From Tupaia tana (taxonomy: Eukaryota > Chordata > Mammalia > Scandentia > Tupaiidae): a stretch of DNA of 64,000 nucleotides. The notes beneath the pieces are model-generated. The model was not told the DNA's origin. It was given only the letters and a program-made list of their open reading frames with translations, and ran no database searches. The position numbers and the translations under genes are program-made. Of the stretch, positions 26,421 to 39,500 are shown one piece after another. How positions within the stretch are numbered: position 1 is the stretch's first letter; each line of letters begins with the position of its first letter. Location: the NCBI GenBank assembly GCA_026018925.1, contig JAKSZU010000009.1, positions 74,372,041 through 74,436,040 of the forward strand, in the 5' to 3' direction.

Positions 26421-28740
26421 TCCACACCCAGGAGAGGCAGAGGGAACAGAACCGCCCTTCTTCAAGAACCAGCTCCATGGCTTCTGCGATCTATCCATTT
26501 TGGGGGAAAAGGAGTTATGAAGAGATCCCACTGATAATTCTGCCTCCAGAGTAGACAACTCGCGTCGTAGGAAGACTCAGGCCGCCTCTCTCTGTATCTG
26601 ACTTTGTCTCTCTCTGTCTCTGTCTCTGACTCCTCTCACTTTTTTTTTATTTATTGCTTTTTAGAATTTTGTTTAAGGTGAGGTATATTTCTGGGCCTGT
26701 TGGCCGAACCTAGCCCTTTATCTTGTTAATAATTCCCTCTCCCACTCCACCGCCAGGAGAGGCAGAGGGAACAGAACAGCCCTTCTTCAAGAACAAGCTC
26801 CATGGCTCCTGCAATTTAGCCATTTTGGGGGAAACGGAGGAATGAAAAGATCCCACTGATAATTCAGCCTCCAGCGATGACAACTTGCGTGGTAGGAAGA
26901 CTCAGGCCTCCTCTGTCTGTATCTGTCTTTGTCTCTCTCTATCTTTGTCTCTGTCTCTGACTTCTCTCTCTCACTTTTTTTTAAATTTTTGCTTTTTAGA
27001 ATTTTGTTTAAGGTGAGGCACCTTTCAGGGCCTGTTGGCCCCGCCTAGTCCTTTATCTTTTAATAATTCCCTTCCCACTCCACACCCAGGAGAGGCAGAG
27101 GGAACAGAACCGCCCTTCTTCAAGAACCAGCTCCATGGCTTCTGCGATCTATCCATTTTGGGGGAAAAGGAGTTATGAAGAGATCCCACTGATAATTCTG
27201 CCTCCAGAGTAGACAACTCGCATCGTAGGAGGACTCAGGCCTCCTCTCTCTGTATCTCTTTGTCTCTCTCTATGTCTGTCTCAGTCTCTGACTCCTCTCT
27301 CTCTCTTTTTTTTTAATTTTTACTTTTTTAGTATTTTGTTTAAGCTGAGGCATATTTCTGGGCCTGTTGTCCCCGCCTAGCCTTTTATCTTGTTAATATT
27401 TCCCTCTACCACTCCCCACCGAGGAGAAGGAGAGTGAACAGAACAGCCCTTCATCAAGATCCTGCACCATGCCTCCTTCGATCTAGTCATTTAGGAAGAA
27501 ACGGAGGATTGAAGAGATCCCACTGACAATTCAGCCTCCTTTGTAGACAACTCGCGTGGTAGAAAGACACAGGCCTCCTCTCTCTGTATCTGTCTTTGTC
27601 TCTCTCTATCTCTGTCTCTGACTCCTCTCTCTTTTTCTATAATTTTTGCGATTTAGAATTTTGTTTAAGGTGAGGCATGTTTCAGGGCCTGTTGGCCCTG
27701 CCTTGCCATTTATCTTGTTAATAATTCCCTCCCCCATTCCCACCCAGGTTAGGGAGAGGGAACAGAACAGCCCTTCTTCAAGAACAAGCTCCATGTCTCC
27801 TGCAATTTAGCCATTTTGGGGGAAACGGAAGAATGAAAAGATCCCACTGATAATTCAGCCTCCAGTGATGACAACTTGCGTGGTAGGAAGACTCAGGCCT
27901 CCTCTGTCTGTATCTGTCTTTGTCTCTCTCTATCTTTGTCTCTGTCTCTGACTTCTCTCTCACTTTTTTTTTAAATTTTTGCTTTTTAGAATTTTGTTTA
28001 AGTTGAGGCATCTTTCTGGGCCTGTTGGCCACGCCTAGCCCTTTATCTTGATAGTAATTCCCTCCCCCACTCCCTACCAAGGAGAGGCAGAGGGAACAGA
28101 ACAGCCCTTCTTCAATAACCAGCTCCAAGGCTCCTGCGATCTAGCCATTTTGGGGGACACGGAGGAATGAAGAGATCCCTGTGATAATTCAGCCTCCAGT
28201 GTAGACAACACGCCTGGAAGGAAGACTCAGGCCTCCTCTCTCTGTATCAGTCTTTGTCTCTCTCTGTCTCTGTCTCTGACTCCTCTCTCTCCCTTTTTTT
28301 AAATTTTTGCTTTTTAGAATTTTGGTAAAGGTGAGGCATCTTTCTGGGCCTGTTGGCCCCGCCTTGAACTTTTTTTGTTAATAATTCCCTCTCCCACTCC
28401 CCACCCAGGAGAGGCAGAGGGAACAGGACAGCCCTTCTTCAAGAACCAGCTCCAAGACTCCTGCGATCTAGCCTTTTTGGGGGAAATGGAGGAATGTAGA
28501 GATCCCACTGATAATTCAGGCTCCAGTGTAGACAACACGCACGGTAGGAAGATTCAGGCCTCCTCTCTCTGTATCTGTCTTTGTCTCTCTCTATCTCTGT
28601 CTCTATCTCTGAATCCTCTCCCTCTCTCTCTCTTTTTTTTTTTTTTTTTTGCTTTTTAAAATTTTGTTAAAGGTGAGGAATCTCTCTGGGCCTGTTGGCC
28701 CCTCCTAGCCTTTTATCTTGTTAATAATTCCCACTACCCC
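26421..28740 (+). repeat. Higher-order repeat unit I (seven monomers, 2,320 bp)
   Basis: This seven-monomer block starts at tccacacccaggagaggc with the private variants gaaccgcccttc and gatctatccattttg. It is repeated at offset 2,320 as unit II, with only scattered single-base changes (for example gagttatg here and gagtaatg in unit II). It also holds an internal two-monomer echo: the aggcacctttcagggcctg to gatctatcc stretch near 26,341-26,570 recurs near 27,001-27,230. Confidence 0.92.
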
Positions 28741-31061
28741 TCCACACCCAGGAGAGGCAGAGGGAACAGAACCGCCCTTCTTCAAGAACCAGCTCCATGG
28801 CTTCTGCGATCTATCCATTTTGGGGGAAAAGGAGTAATGAAGAGATCCCACTGATAATTCTGCCTCCAGAGTAGACAACTCGCGTCGTAGGAAGACTCAG
28901 GCCGCCTCTCTCTGTATCTGACTTTGTCTCTCTCTGTCTCTGTCTCTGACTCCTCTCACTTTTTTTTTATTTATTGCTTTTTAGAATTTTGTTTAAGGTG
29001 AGGTATATTTCTGGGCCTGTTGGCCGAACCTAGCCCTTTATCTTGTTAATAATTCCCTCTCCCACTCCACCGCCAGGAGAGGCAGAGGGAACAGAACAGC
29101 CCTTCTTCAAGAACAAGCTCCATGGCTCCTGCAATTTAGCCATTTTGGGGGAAACGGAGGAATGAAAAGATCCCACTGATAATTCAGCCTCCAGCGATGA
29201 CAACTTGCGTGGTAGGAAGACTCAGGCCTCCTCTGTCTGTATCTGTCTTTGTCTCTCTCTATCTTTGTCTCTGTCTCTGACTTCTCTCTCTCACTTTTTT
29301 TTAAATTTTTGCTTTTTAGAATTTTGTTTAAGGTGAGGCACCTTTCAGGGCCTGTTGGCCCCGCCTAGTCCTTTATCTTTTAATAATTCCCTTCCCACTC
29401 CACACCCAGGAGAGGCAGAGGGAACAGAACCGCCCTTCTTCAAGAACCAGCTCCATGGCTTCTGCGATCTATCCATTTTGGGGGAAAAGGAGTTATGAAG
29501 AGATCCCACTGATAATTCTGCCTCCAGAGTAGACAACTCGCATCGTAGGAGGACTCAGGCCTCCTCTCTCTGTATCTCTTTGTCTCTCTCTATGTCTGTC
29601 TCAGTCTCTGACTCCTCTCTCTCTCTTTTTTTTTAATTTTTACTTTTTTAGTATTTTGTTTAAGCTGAGGCATATTTCTGGGCCTGTTGTCCCCGCCTAG
29701 CCTTTTATCTTGTTAATATTTCCCTCTACCACTCCCCACCGAGGAGAAGGAGAGTGAACAGAACAGCCCTTCATCAAGATCCTGCACCATGCCTCCTTCG
29801 ATCTAGTCATTTAGGAAGAAACGGAGGATTGAAGAGATCCCACTGACAATTCAGCCTCCTTTGTAGACAACTCGCGTGGTAGAAAGACACAGGCCTCCTC
29901 TCTCTGTATCTGTCTTTGTCTCTCTCTATCTCTGTCTCTGACTCCTCTCTCTTTTTCTATAATTTTTGCGATTTAGAATTTTGTTTAAGGTGAGGCATGT
30001 TTCAGGGCCTGTTGGCCCTGCCTTGCCATTTATCTTGTTAATAATTCCCTCCCCCATTCCCACCCAGGTTAGGGAGAGGGAACAGAACAGCCCTTCTTCA
30101 AGAACAAGCTCCATGTCTCCTGCAATTTAGCCATTTTGGGGGAAACGGAAGAATGAAAAGATCCCACTGATAATTCAGCCTCCAGTGATGACAACTTGCG
30201 TGGTAGGAAGACTCAGGCCTCCTCTGTCTGTATCTGTCTTTGTCTCTCTCTATCTTTGTCTCTGTCTCTGACTTCTCTCTCTCACTTTTTTTTTAAATTT
30301 TTGCTTTTTAGAATTTTGTTTAAGTTGAGGCATCTTTCTGGGCCTGTTGGCCACGCCTAGCCCTTTATCTTGATAGTAATTCCCTCCCCCACTCCCTACC
30401 AAGGAGAGGCAGAGGGAACAGAACAGCCCTTCTTCAATAACCAGCTCCAAGGCTCCTGCGATCTAGCCATTTTGGGGGACACGGAGGAATGAAGAGATCC
30501 CTGTGATAATTCAGCCTCCAGTGTAGACAACACGCCTGGAAGGAAGACTCAGGCCTCCTCTCTCTGTATCAGTCTTTGTCTCTCTCTGTCTCTGTCTCTG
30601 ACTCCTCTCTCTCCCTTTTTTTAAATTTTTGCTTTTTAGAATTTTGGTAAAGGTGAGGCATCTTTCTGGGCCTGTTGGCCCCGCCTTGAACTTTTTTTGT
30701 TAATAATTTCCTCTCCCACTCCCCACCCAGGAGAGGCAGAGGGAACAGGACAGCCCTTCTTCAAGAACCAGCTCCAAGACTCCTGCGATCTAGCCTTTTT
30801 GGGGGAAATGGAGGAATGTAGAGATCCCACTGATAATTCAGGCTCCAGTGTAGACAACACGCACGGTAGGAAGATTCAGGCCTCCTCTCTCTGTATCTGT
30901 CTTTGTCTCTCTCTATCTCTGTCTCTATCTCTGAATCCTCTCCCTCTCTCTCTCTTTTTTTTTTTTTTTTTGCTTTTTAAAATTTTGTTAAAGGTGAGGA
31001 ATCTCTCTGGGCCTGTTGGCCCCTCCTAGCCTTTTATCTTGTTAATAATTCCCACTACCCC
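28741..31061 (+). repeat. Higher-order repeat unit II (seven monomers, about 2,321 bp)
   Basis: This is a near-identical tandem copy of unit I. Translated frames in both units match residue for residue over long stretches, at offsets of 2,320-2,322 bp. The one- or two-base offset drift comes from run-length changes in the T tract and pyrimidine block. Such high identity in an otherwise diverged array marks recent local amplification. Confidence 0.92.
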
Positions 31062-31655
31062 TCCACACCCAGGAGAGGCAGAGGGAACAGAACCGCCCTT
31101 CTTCAAGAACCAGCTCCATGGCTTCTGCGATCTATCCATTTTGGGGGAAAAGGAGTAATGAAGAGATCCCACTGATAATTCTGCCTCCAGAGTAGACAAC
31201 TCGCGTCGTAGGAAGACTCAGGCCGCCTCTCTCTGTATCTGACTTTGTCTCTTTCTGTCTCTGTCTCTGACTCCTCTCACTTTTTTTTTATTTATTGCTT
31301 TTTAGAATTTTGTTTAAGGTGAGGTATATTTCTGGGCCTGTTGGCCGAACCTAGCCCTTTATCTTGTTAATAATTCCCTCTCCCACTCCACCGCCAGGAG
31401 AGGCAGAGGGAACAGAACAGCCCTTCTTCAAGAACAAGCTCCATGGCTCCTGCAATTTAGCCATTTTGGGGGAAACGGAGGAATGAAAAGATCCCACTGA
31501 TAATTCAGCCTCCAGTGATGACAACTTGCGTGGTAGGAAGACTCAGGCCTCCTCTGTCTGTATCTGTCTTTGTCTCTCTCTATCTTTGTCTCTGTCTCTG
31601 ACTTCTCTCTCTCACTTTTTTTTAAATTTTTGCTTTTTAGAATTTTGTTTAAGGT
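31062..31655 (+). repeat. Higher-order repeat unit III, partial
   Basis: This starts again at tccacacccaggagaggc and follows units I and II for roughly 590 bp, through the ggccgcctctctctg variant, the tttatttattgctttttag variant and the cagtgatgacaacttgcg variant. Near 31,650 it changes to tttaaggtgtggcatcttt and no longer matches, so the third unit is truncated. Confidence 0.85.
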
Positions 31656-32445
31656 GTGGCATCTTTCTGGGCCTGTTCGCCACCCCTAGGCCTCTTGGTT
31701 GCTAATAATTCCCTCTCCCACTCCCCACACAGGAGAGGCAGAGGGAATAGACCAGCCCTTCTTCAAGAACCAGCACCGTGGCTCCTGTGATCTAGTCATT
31801 TTGTGGGAAACAGAGGAATGAAGAGATCCCACTGACAATTCATCCTCCTTTGTAGACAACTCACGTGGTAGGAAGACTCCGGCCTCTTCTCTCTGTATCT
31901 TTCTTTGTCTCTCTCTATCTCTGTCTCTGTCTCTGACTACTCTCTCTTTTTTTTTAATTTTTGCTTTTTAGAATTTTGTTTAAGGTGAGTCATCTTTAAG
32001 GGCCTGTTGTCCCCGCCTAGTCTTTTATCTTGTTATTAATTCCCTCTACCACACACCACCCAGGAGAGGCATAGGGAACAGAACAGATCTTCTTCATAAA
32101 CCAGCACCAAGGCTCTTGCAATCTAGTCATTTTGAGGGAAATGGAAGAATGAAGAGATCCCACTGATAATTGAGTCTCCAGTGTAGACAACTCGTGTGGT
32201 TGGAGGACTCAGGCCTCCTCTCTCTGTACCTGTTTTTGTCTCTTTCTATCTCTGTCTCTATTTCTGATTCTTCTCTCTCTCTCTTTTTTTTTCTTTTTTT
32301 GCTTCTTAAAATTTGTTTAAGTGAGGCATATTTCTGGGGCTGTTGGCACTGCCTAGCCTTTTATCTTGTTAATAATTCCCTCTACCACTCCTCACCCAGG
32401 AGAAGAAGAGGGAACAGAACAGCCCTTCTTAAAGAACCAGCACAG

Positions 32446-32711
32446 GGAACCAGCAGTTAGCATAATGGCTATGTTGCTGGACTCCCATGTAGTCGACCGC
32501 GGTTCGCGTCTCGGACCCGGTGGCTTACAACTCACGCCGGGCGCGTGTGCGTGCGTGCCCAAGATCCCGAGAGGAGAATGGAGGAGAAGGGATTGCGGCT
32601 TGGCCATCCCCCCTGGGGGGTGATTTCTCGCTTTCTGTCTCTATGTCTCTCTCTGTCTGTCTGGCGAGCGCACGCGCCCTATAGCGAAAAGCCTCTCCAA
32701 AAAAAAAAAAA
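32446..32711 (+). mobile_element. Young tRNA-derived SINE in the satellite (second copy)
   Basis: This is the same SINE family as at 23,869. The duplication aaagaaccagcacag lies at 32,431-32,445 and 32,712-32,726. The head has A-box-like tagcataatgg. The B box is slightly damaged (ggttcgcgtctcgg). The body gatcccgagaggagaatgg, the ccatcccccctggggggtg stretch and gcgagcgcacgcgcccta are intact. A poly-A tail of about 16 residues precedes the right duplication. It lies at the same position of the monomer as the first SINE. Confidence 0.93.
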
Positions 32712-35700
32712 AAAGAACCAGCACAGTGGATCCTGCAATCTAGTCATTTTGGGGGAAAAGGAAGAATGAAGAGATCCCACTGATATTTCAGCCTCCAGTT
32801 TAGACAACCCGCGTGGTAGGAAGACTCAGGCCTCTTCTCTGTCTGTCTTTGTCTCTCTCTATCTCTGTCTCTGTCTCTGACTACTCTCTCTTTTTTTAAA
32901 TTTTTGCTTTTTAGAATTTTGTTTAAGGTGAGGCATGTTTCTGGGCCTGTTGGCCCCGCCTTGCCCTTTATCTTGTTATTAATTCCCTCTACCATTCCCC
33001 ACCCCGGAGAGGCAGAGGGAACAGAACAGCCCTTCTTCAAGAACCAGCTCCATGGCCTCTGTGATCTTTCCCTTTTGGGGGAAAAGGAGTAATGAAGAGA
33101 TCCCAATGATAATTCTGCCTCCAGAGTAGACAACTCGTGTCGTAGGAAGACTCAGGCCTCCTCTCTCTGTATCTGTCTTTGTCTCTCTCTATGTCTGTCT
33201 CAGTCTCTGACTCCTCTCTCTCTCTTTTTTTAAATTTTTACATTTTAGTATTTTGTTTAAGGTGAGGCATCTTTCTGGACCTGTTGGCCCCACCTAGCCT
33301 TTTTTCGTGTTAATAATTCCCTGTACCACTCCACACCGAGGAGAGGGAGAGTGTACAGAACAGCCCTTCATCAAGATCCTGCACCATGGCTCCTGCGATC
33401 TAGTCATTTTGGTAGAAACGGAGGAATGAAGAGATCCCACTGACAATTCAGCCTCCTTTGTAGACAACTCACGTGGTAGGAAGACACAGGCCTCCTCTCT
33501 CTGTATCTGTCTTTGTCTCTCTCTATCTCTGTCTCTGACTCCTCTCCCTTTTTTTAAATTTTTGCTTTTTAGAATATTGTTTAAAGTGAGGCATCTTTTA
33601 GGGCCTGTTGGCCCTGCCTTGCCATTTATCTTGTTAATAATTCCTTCCCCCACTCCCCACCCAGGTTAGGCAGAGGGAACAGAACACCCTTCTTCAAGAA
33701 CCAGCACCATGGCTTCTGTGATCTAGCCATTTTGGGGGAAAAGGATAAATGAAGAGATCCCACTGATAATTCAGCCTCCAGTTTAGACAACTCATGTGGT
33801 AGGGAGACTCAGACCTCTTCTCTCTGTAACTGTCTTTGTCTCTCTCTATCTCTGTCTCTGTCTCTGCCTACTATCTCTTTTTTTAATATTTGCTTTTTAG
33901 AATTTTGTTTAAGATGAGGCATATTTCTGGGCCTGTTGGCCCAGCCTAGCCCTTGTTCTTGTTAGTAATTCCCTCTCCCACACTCCACCCAGGAGAGGCA
34001 GTGGGAACAGAACAGCCCTTCTTTAAGAACCAGCTCCATGGCTCCTGCAATCTTCCCATTTTGGGGGAAACGGAGGAATGAAGAGATCCCACTGATAATT
34101 CAGCCTACAGTGTAGACTAATCACGTGGTAGGAAAACTCAGGCCTCCTCTCTCTGTATCTGTCTTTGTCTCTCTCTAAATCTGTCTCTGACTCCTATCTC
34201 TTTTTTTTATTTTTGCTTTTTAGAATTTTGTTTAAGGTGAGGCATATTTCTGGCCTTTTGGTCCCGCCTAGCCCTTTATCTTGTTAATAATTCCCTCTCC
34301 CATGCCACACACAGGAGAGGCAGAGGGAACAGAATAGCCCTTCTTCAAGAACAAGCTCCATGGCTACTGTGATCTAGCCATTTTTGGGGAAACGGAGGAA
34401 TGAAGAGATCCCACTGATAATTCTGCCTCCAGAGTAGACAACTCGCATGGTAGTAAGACTCAGGCCTCCTCTTTCTGTATCTGTCTGTGTCTGTCTCTAT
34501 CTCTGTCTCTGACTCCTCTCTCTCTCTCTTTTTTTTAAATTTTTGCTTTTCAGAATTTTGTTGAAGGTGAGGCATCATTTTGGGCCTGTTGGCCCCGCCT
34601 AGGCTTTTATCTTATTAAGTGTTCCCTCTCCCACTCCCCACCCAGGAGAGGCAGAGGGAACAGAACAGCCTTTCTTCAAGAACCATCTCCATGTGTCCTA
34701 CGAATTAGTCATTTTGGGGAAAAACGGAGGAATGAATAGATCCCACTGATAATAAAGCCTCCAGTGTAGACAATTCGCGTGGTAGGAAGACTCATGCCTC
34801 CTCTGACTGTATCTGTCTTTGTCTCTCTCTACCTCTGTCTCTGTCTCTGACTCCTCTCTCTCTCTTCTTTTTAATTTTTGCTTTTTCGAATTTTGTTTAA
34901 GTTGAGGGATCTTTCTGGGCCTGTTGGGCACACCTAGCCCTTTATCTTGTTAACAATTCCCTCTCCCACTCCCCACCCAAGAGAGGCAGAGGGAACAGAA
35001 CAGCCCTGCTTCAAGAACCAGCTCCAAGGCTCCTGCGATCTCGTCATTTTGGGGGAAGCGGAGCAATGAAGAGATCCCACTGAAAATTCAGCCTCCAGTG
35101 TAGACAACACGTGTGTTAGGAAGACTCAGGCCTCCTCTCTCTGTATCTGTCTTTGTCTCTCTCTGTGTCTGTCTCTGTCTCTGTCTCTGACTCCTCTCTC
35201 TCTCTCTTTTTTTTAATTGTTGCCTTTTAGATTTTTGTTTAAGGTGAGGCATCTTTCTGGGCCTGTTGGCCCAGCTTTGCCCTTTATCTTGTCAATACTT
35301 TCCTCTCCCACTCCCCACCCAGGAGAGGAAGAGGGAACAGAACAGCCCTTCTTCAAGAACCAGCTCCATGACTTCTGCGATCTAGCCATTTTGGGGGAAA
35401 AGGAGGAATGAAGAGATCTCACTGATATTTCTGCCTCCAGAGTAGACAATTTGCATGGTAGGAAGTCTCAGGTCTCCTCTCTCTGAATCTGTCTGTGTCA
35501 CTCTCTATCTGTGTCTCTGTCTCTGATTCCTCTCTCTTCTTTTTAATTTTTGCTTTTTCAAATTTAGTTTAAGTTGAGGCATCTTTCTGGGCCTGTTGGC
35601 CATGCCTAGCCCTTTATCTTGTTAGTAATTCCCTCCCCCACTCTCCACCCAGGAGTGGCACAGGGAACAGAACAGCCCTTATTCAAGAACCAGATCCAAG

Positions 35701-36533
35701 GGTCCTGTGACATAGCCATTTTTGGGGAAATGGAGGAATGAAGAGATCCCACTGATAATTCAGCGTCCAGTGTAGACAACATGCGTGGAAGGAAGACCCA
35801 GGCCTCCTCTCTCTGTATCAGTTTTGTCTCTCTCTGTCTCTGTCTCTGACTCCTCTCCCTCCCTTTTTTTTTAATTTTTGCTTTTTAGAATTTTGGTAAA
35901 GATGAGGCATCTTTCTGGGCATGTTGGCCCCGCCTTGACGTTTATCTTGTTAATAATTCCCTCTCCCACTCCCCACTGAGGAGAGGCAGAGGGAACAGAA
36001 CAGCCCTTCTTCAAGAACCAGCTCCATGGCTTCTTCGATCTAGCCATTTTTGGGGAAAATGAGGAATGAAGAGATCCCACTGATAATTCTGCCTTCAGAG
36101 TAGACAACTTGCATTGTAGGAAGGCTCAGGTCTCCTCTCTCTTTATCTGTCTGTGTCTCGCTCTATCTCTGTCTCTGTCTCTGACTCCTCTCTAACTCTT
36201 TTTTTTTTAATTTTGGCTTTTTAAAATTTTGTTTAAGGTGAGGCACCTTTCAGGGCCTGTTGGCCACGCCTAGCCTTTTATCTTTTAATAATTCCCTCTC
36301 CCACTCCCCACCCAGGAGAGGCAGAGGGAACACAACAGCCCTTCTTCAAGAACCAGCTCCATGGTTTCTGCGATCTAGCCATTTTGGGGGAAATGGAGGA
36401 ATGAAGAGATCCCACTGATAATTCTGCCTCCAGAGTAGACAACTTGCGTGGTAGGAAGACTCAGGCCTCCTCTCTCTGTATCTGTCTTTGTCTCTCTCTG
36501 TCTCTGTCTCTATCTCTGATTCCTCTCTCTCTC

Positions 36534-36568
<35 letters not shown>

Positions 36569-39500
36569 TTGCTTTTTAAAATTTTCTTTAAGGTTAGACA
36601 TCTTTCTGTGCCTGTTGGCCCCGCCTAGCCTTTTATCTTGTTAATAATTCCCACTACCCCTCCCCTCCCATGAGAGGCAGAGGGAACAGAACAGCCCTTC
36701 TTCTAGAACCAGCTCCAAGACTCCTGCGATCTAGCCATTTTGTGGAAAATGGAGGGATGAAGAGATCACACTGATAATTCAGCCTCCAGTGTAGACAACA
36801 CGCGTGATAGGAAGACTCAGGCCTCCTCTCTCTGTATCTGTCTTTGTCTCTCTCTATCTCTGTCTTTATCTCTGATTCCTCTCTCTCTCTCTTCTTTTTT
36901 TGCTTTTTAATATTTTGTTAAAGGTCAGGCATCTTTCTGGGCCTGTTGTGCCTGCCTAGCCTTTTATCTTGTTAATAATTCCCTCTACCCCTCCCCACGG
37001 AGGAGAGGCAGAGAGAACAGAACCGCCCTTCTTCAAGAACCAGCTCCATTGCTTCTGCAATCTATCCATTTTGGGGGAAAAGGAGTAATGAAGAGGTCCC
37101 ACTGATAATTCTGCCTCCAGAGTAGACAACTCGTGTCGTAGGAAGACTCAGGCCTCCTCTCTTTGTATCTGTCTTTGTCTCTCTCTATGTCTGTCTCTGT
37201 CTCTGACTCCTCTCTCTCTCTTTTTTTTAATTTTTACTTTTTAGTATTTTGTTTAATGTGAGGCATCTTTCTGGCCTGTTGGCCCAGCATAGCCTTTTAT
37301 CTTGTTAATAATTCCCTCTACCACTCCCCACCGAGGAGAGGGAGAGTGAACAGAACAGCCCTTCATCAAGATCCTGCACCATGGCTCCTGCGATCTAGTC
37401 ATTGTGGAAGAAACGGAGGAATGAAGAGATCCCACTGACAATTCATCCTACTTTGTAGACAACTCACGTGGTAGGAAGACACAGGCCTCCTCTCTTTGTA
37501 TCTGTCTTTGTCCCTCTCTATCTCTGTCTCTGGCTCCTCTCTCTCTTTATTTTAATTTTTTCTTTTGAGAATTTTGTTTAAAGCGAGGCATCTTTCAGGG
37601 CCTGTAGGCCCCACCTTTCCATTTATCTTGTTAATAATTCCCTCCCCCAATCCCCACCCAGGTTAGGCAGAGAGAATAGAACAGCCCTTCTTCAAGAACC
37701 AGCTTCATGCCTTTTGCGATCTAGCCATTTTGGGGAAAAAGGATAAATGAAGAGATCACACTGATAATTCAGCCTCCAGTTTAGACAACTCACGTGGTAG
37801 GAAGACTCAGGCCTCTTCTCTCTGTATCTGTCTTTTTCTCTCTCTATCTCTGTCTCTGTGTCTGACTACTCTCTCTTTTTTTAAATTTTTGCTTTTATGA
37901 ATTTTGTTTAAGGTGAGTCATCTTTCTGGGCCTGTTGGCCCTGCCTAGCCTTTTATCTTGCTAATAATTGCCACTACCACTCCCCACCCAGGAGAGGCAG
38001 AGGTAACAGAACAGCCCTTCTTCAGGAACCAGCACCATGACTCCTGTTATCTAGTCATTTTGGTGTAAAAGGAGGAATGAAGAGATCCCACTGATAATTC
38101 AGACTCCAGGGTAGAAAACTCGCGTGGTAGGAAGACTCAGGCCTCCTCTCTCTGTATTTGTCTTTGTATCTCTCTATCTGTGTTTCTGTCTCTGACTCCT
38201 CTCTCTCTCTCTTCTTTTTAATTTTTGATTTTCGAATTTTGTTTAATTTGAGGCATCATTCTAGGCATGTTAGCCCCCCTTGTCGTTTATCTTATTAATA
38301 ATTCCCTCCCCCACACCCCACCCAGGAGAGGCAGAGGGAACAGAACAGCCCTTCTTCATAACCAGCTCCAAGGCTCCTGCAATCTAGCCATTTTGGGCGA
38401 AACGGAGAATGAAGAGGTCCCACTGATAATTCAGCCTCCAGTGTAGACAATACGCGTCATAGGAAGACTCAGGCCTCTTCTCTCTATATCAGTTTTTGTC
38501 TCTCTCTATCTCTGTCTCTGACTACTCTCTCTTTTTTTTTTTAATTTTTGCTTTTTAGTATTTTGTTAAGGTGAGGCATCATTCTGGGCCTGTTGGCTCT
38601 GGTAGCCTTTTATCTTGTTAATAAATCCCTCCCCCCTCCCCACCCAGAAATGACAGAGGAAACAGAACAGCCCTTCTTCAAGAACCAGCTCCATGGCTTC
38701 TGTGATCGAGCCATTTTGGGGGAAAAGGATTAATGAAGAGATCCCAATGAAAATTCTGCCTCTGAAGTAGACAACTTGGGTGGTAGGATGACTCAGGCCT
38801 CCTCTCTCTGTATCTGTCTTTGTCTCTCTCTATCTCTGTCTCTGACTCCTCTCTATCTCTCTTTTTTTAATTTTTGCTTTTTAGAATTTTGTTTAAGTTG
38901 AGGCATATTTCTGGGCCTGTTGGCCCTGCCTAGGCCTTTATCTTATTAATGATTCCCTCTATCACTCCCCACCCAGTAGAGGCAGAGGGAACAGAACCGC
39001 CCTTCTTCAAGAACCAGCTCAATGGGTCCTGTGATCTAGCCATTTTGGAGTAAATGGAGGAATGATGAGATCCCAGTGATAATTCAGCATCCAGTGTAGA
39101 CAACTCGTGTGGTAGGAAGACTCAGGCCTCCTCTCTCTGTGTCTGTCTTTGTCTCTCTCTATCTCTGTCTCTATCTCTGATTCCTCTCTCTCTTACTTTG
39201 TTTTTTTTTTTTTTTTAATTTTGTTTAATTTGAGGCATCTTTCTGTGCCTGTTGGCCCTGCCTAGCCTTTTATCTTGTTAATAATTCCCTCTACCACTCC
39301 CCACCCAGGAGAGGCAGAGTGAACAGAATAGCCCTTCTTCAAGAATGAGCAGCAGGGCTCCTGCAATCTTGCCATTTTGTGGGAAACGGAGGAATGAAGA
39401 GATCCCACTGATAATTCAGCCTCCAGTTTAGACAACTCACGTGGTAGGAAGACTCAGGCCTCTTCTCTCTGTATCTGTCTTTGTCTCTCTCTGTCTCTGA

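Larger units (their letters stand above)
24145..32445 (+). repeat. Satellite array, segment 2
   Basis: This is the same about 330-bp monomer in the same orientation, resuming exactly where the SINE insertion split a monomer. Two monomer flavours alternate in places. One reads ctttttagaattttgtttaaggtg with ccatggctcc. The other reads ctttttcgaattttg or tttttcaaattttg, then tttaagttgagg, with ccaaggctcc. This suggests an underlying dimeric organisation. The segment contains the clearest higher-order repeat of the window (26,421-31,655). Confidence 0.97.
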
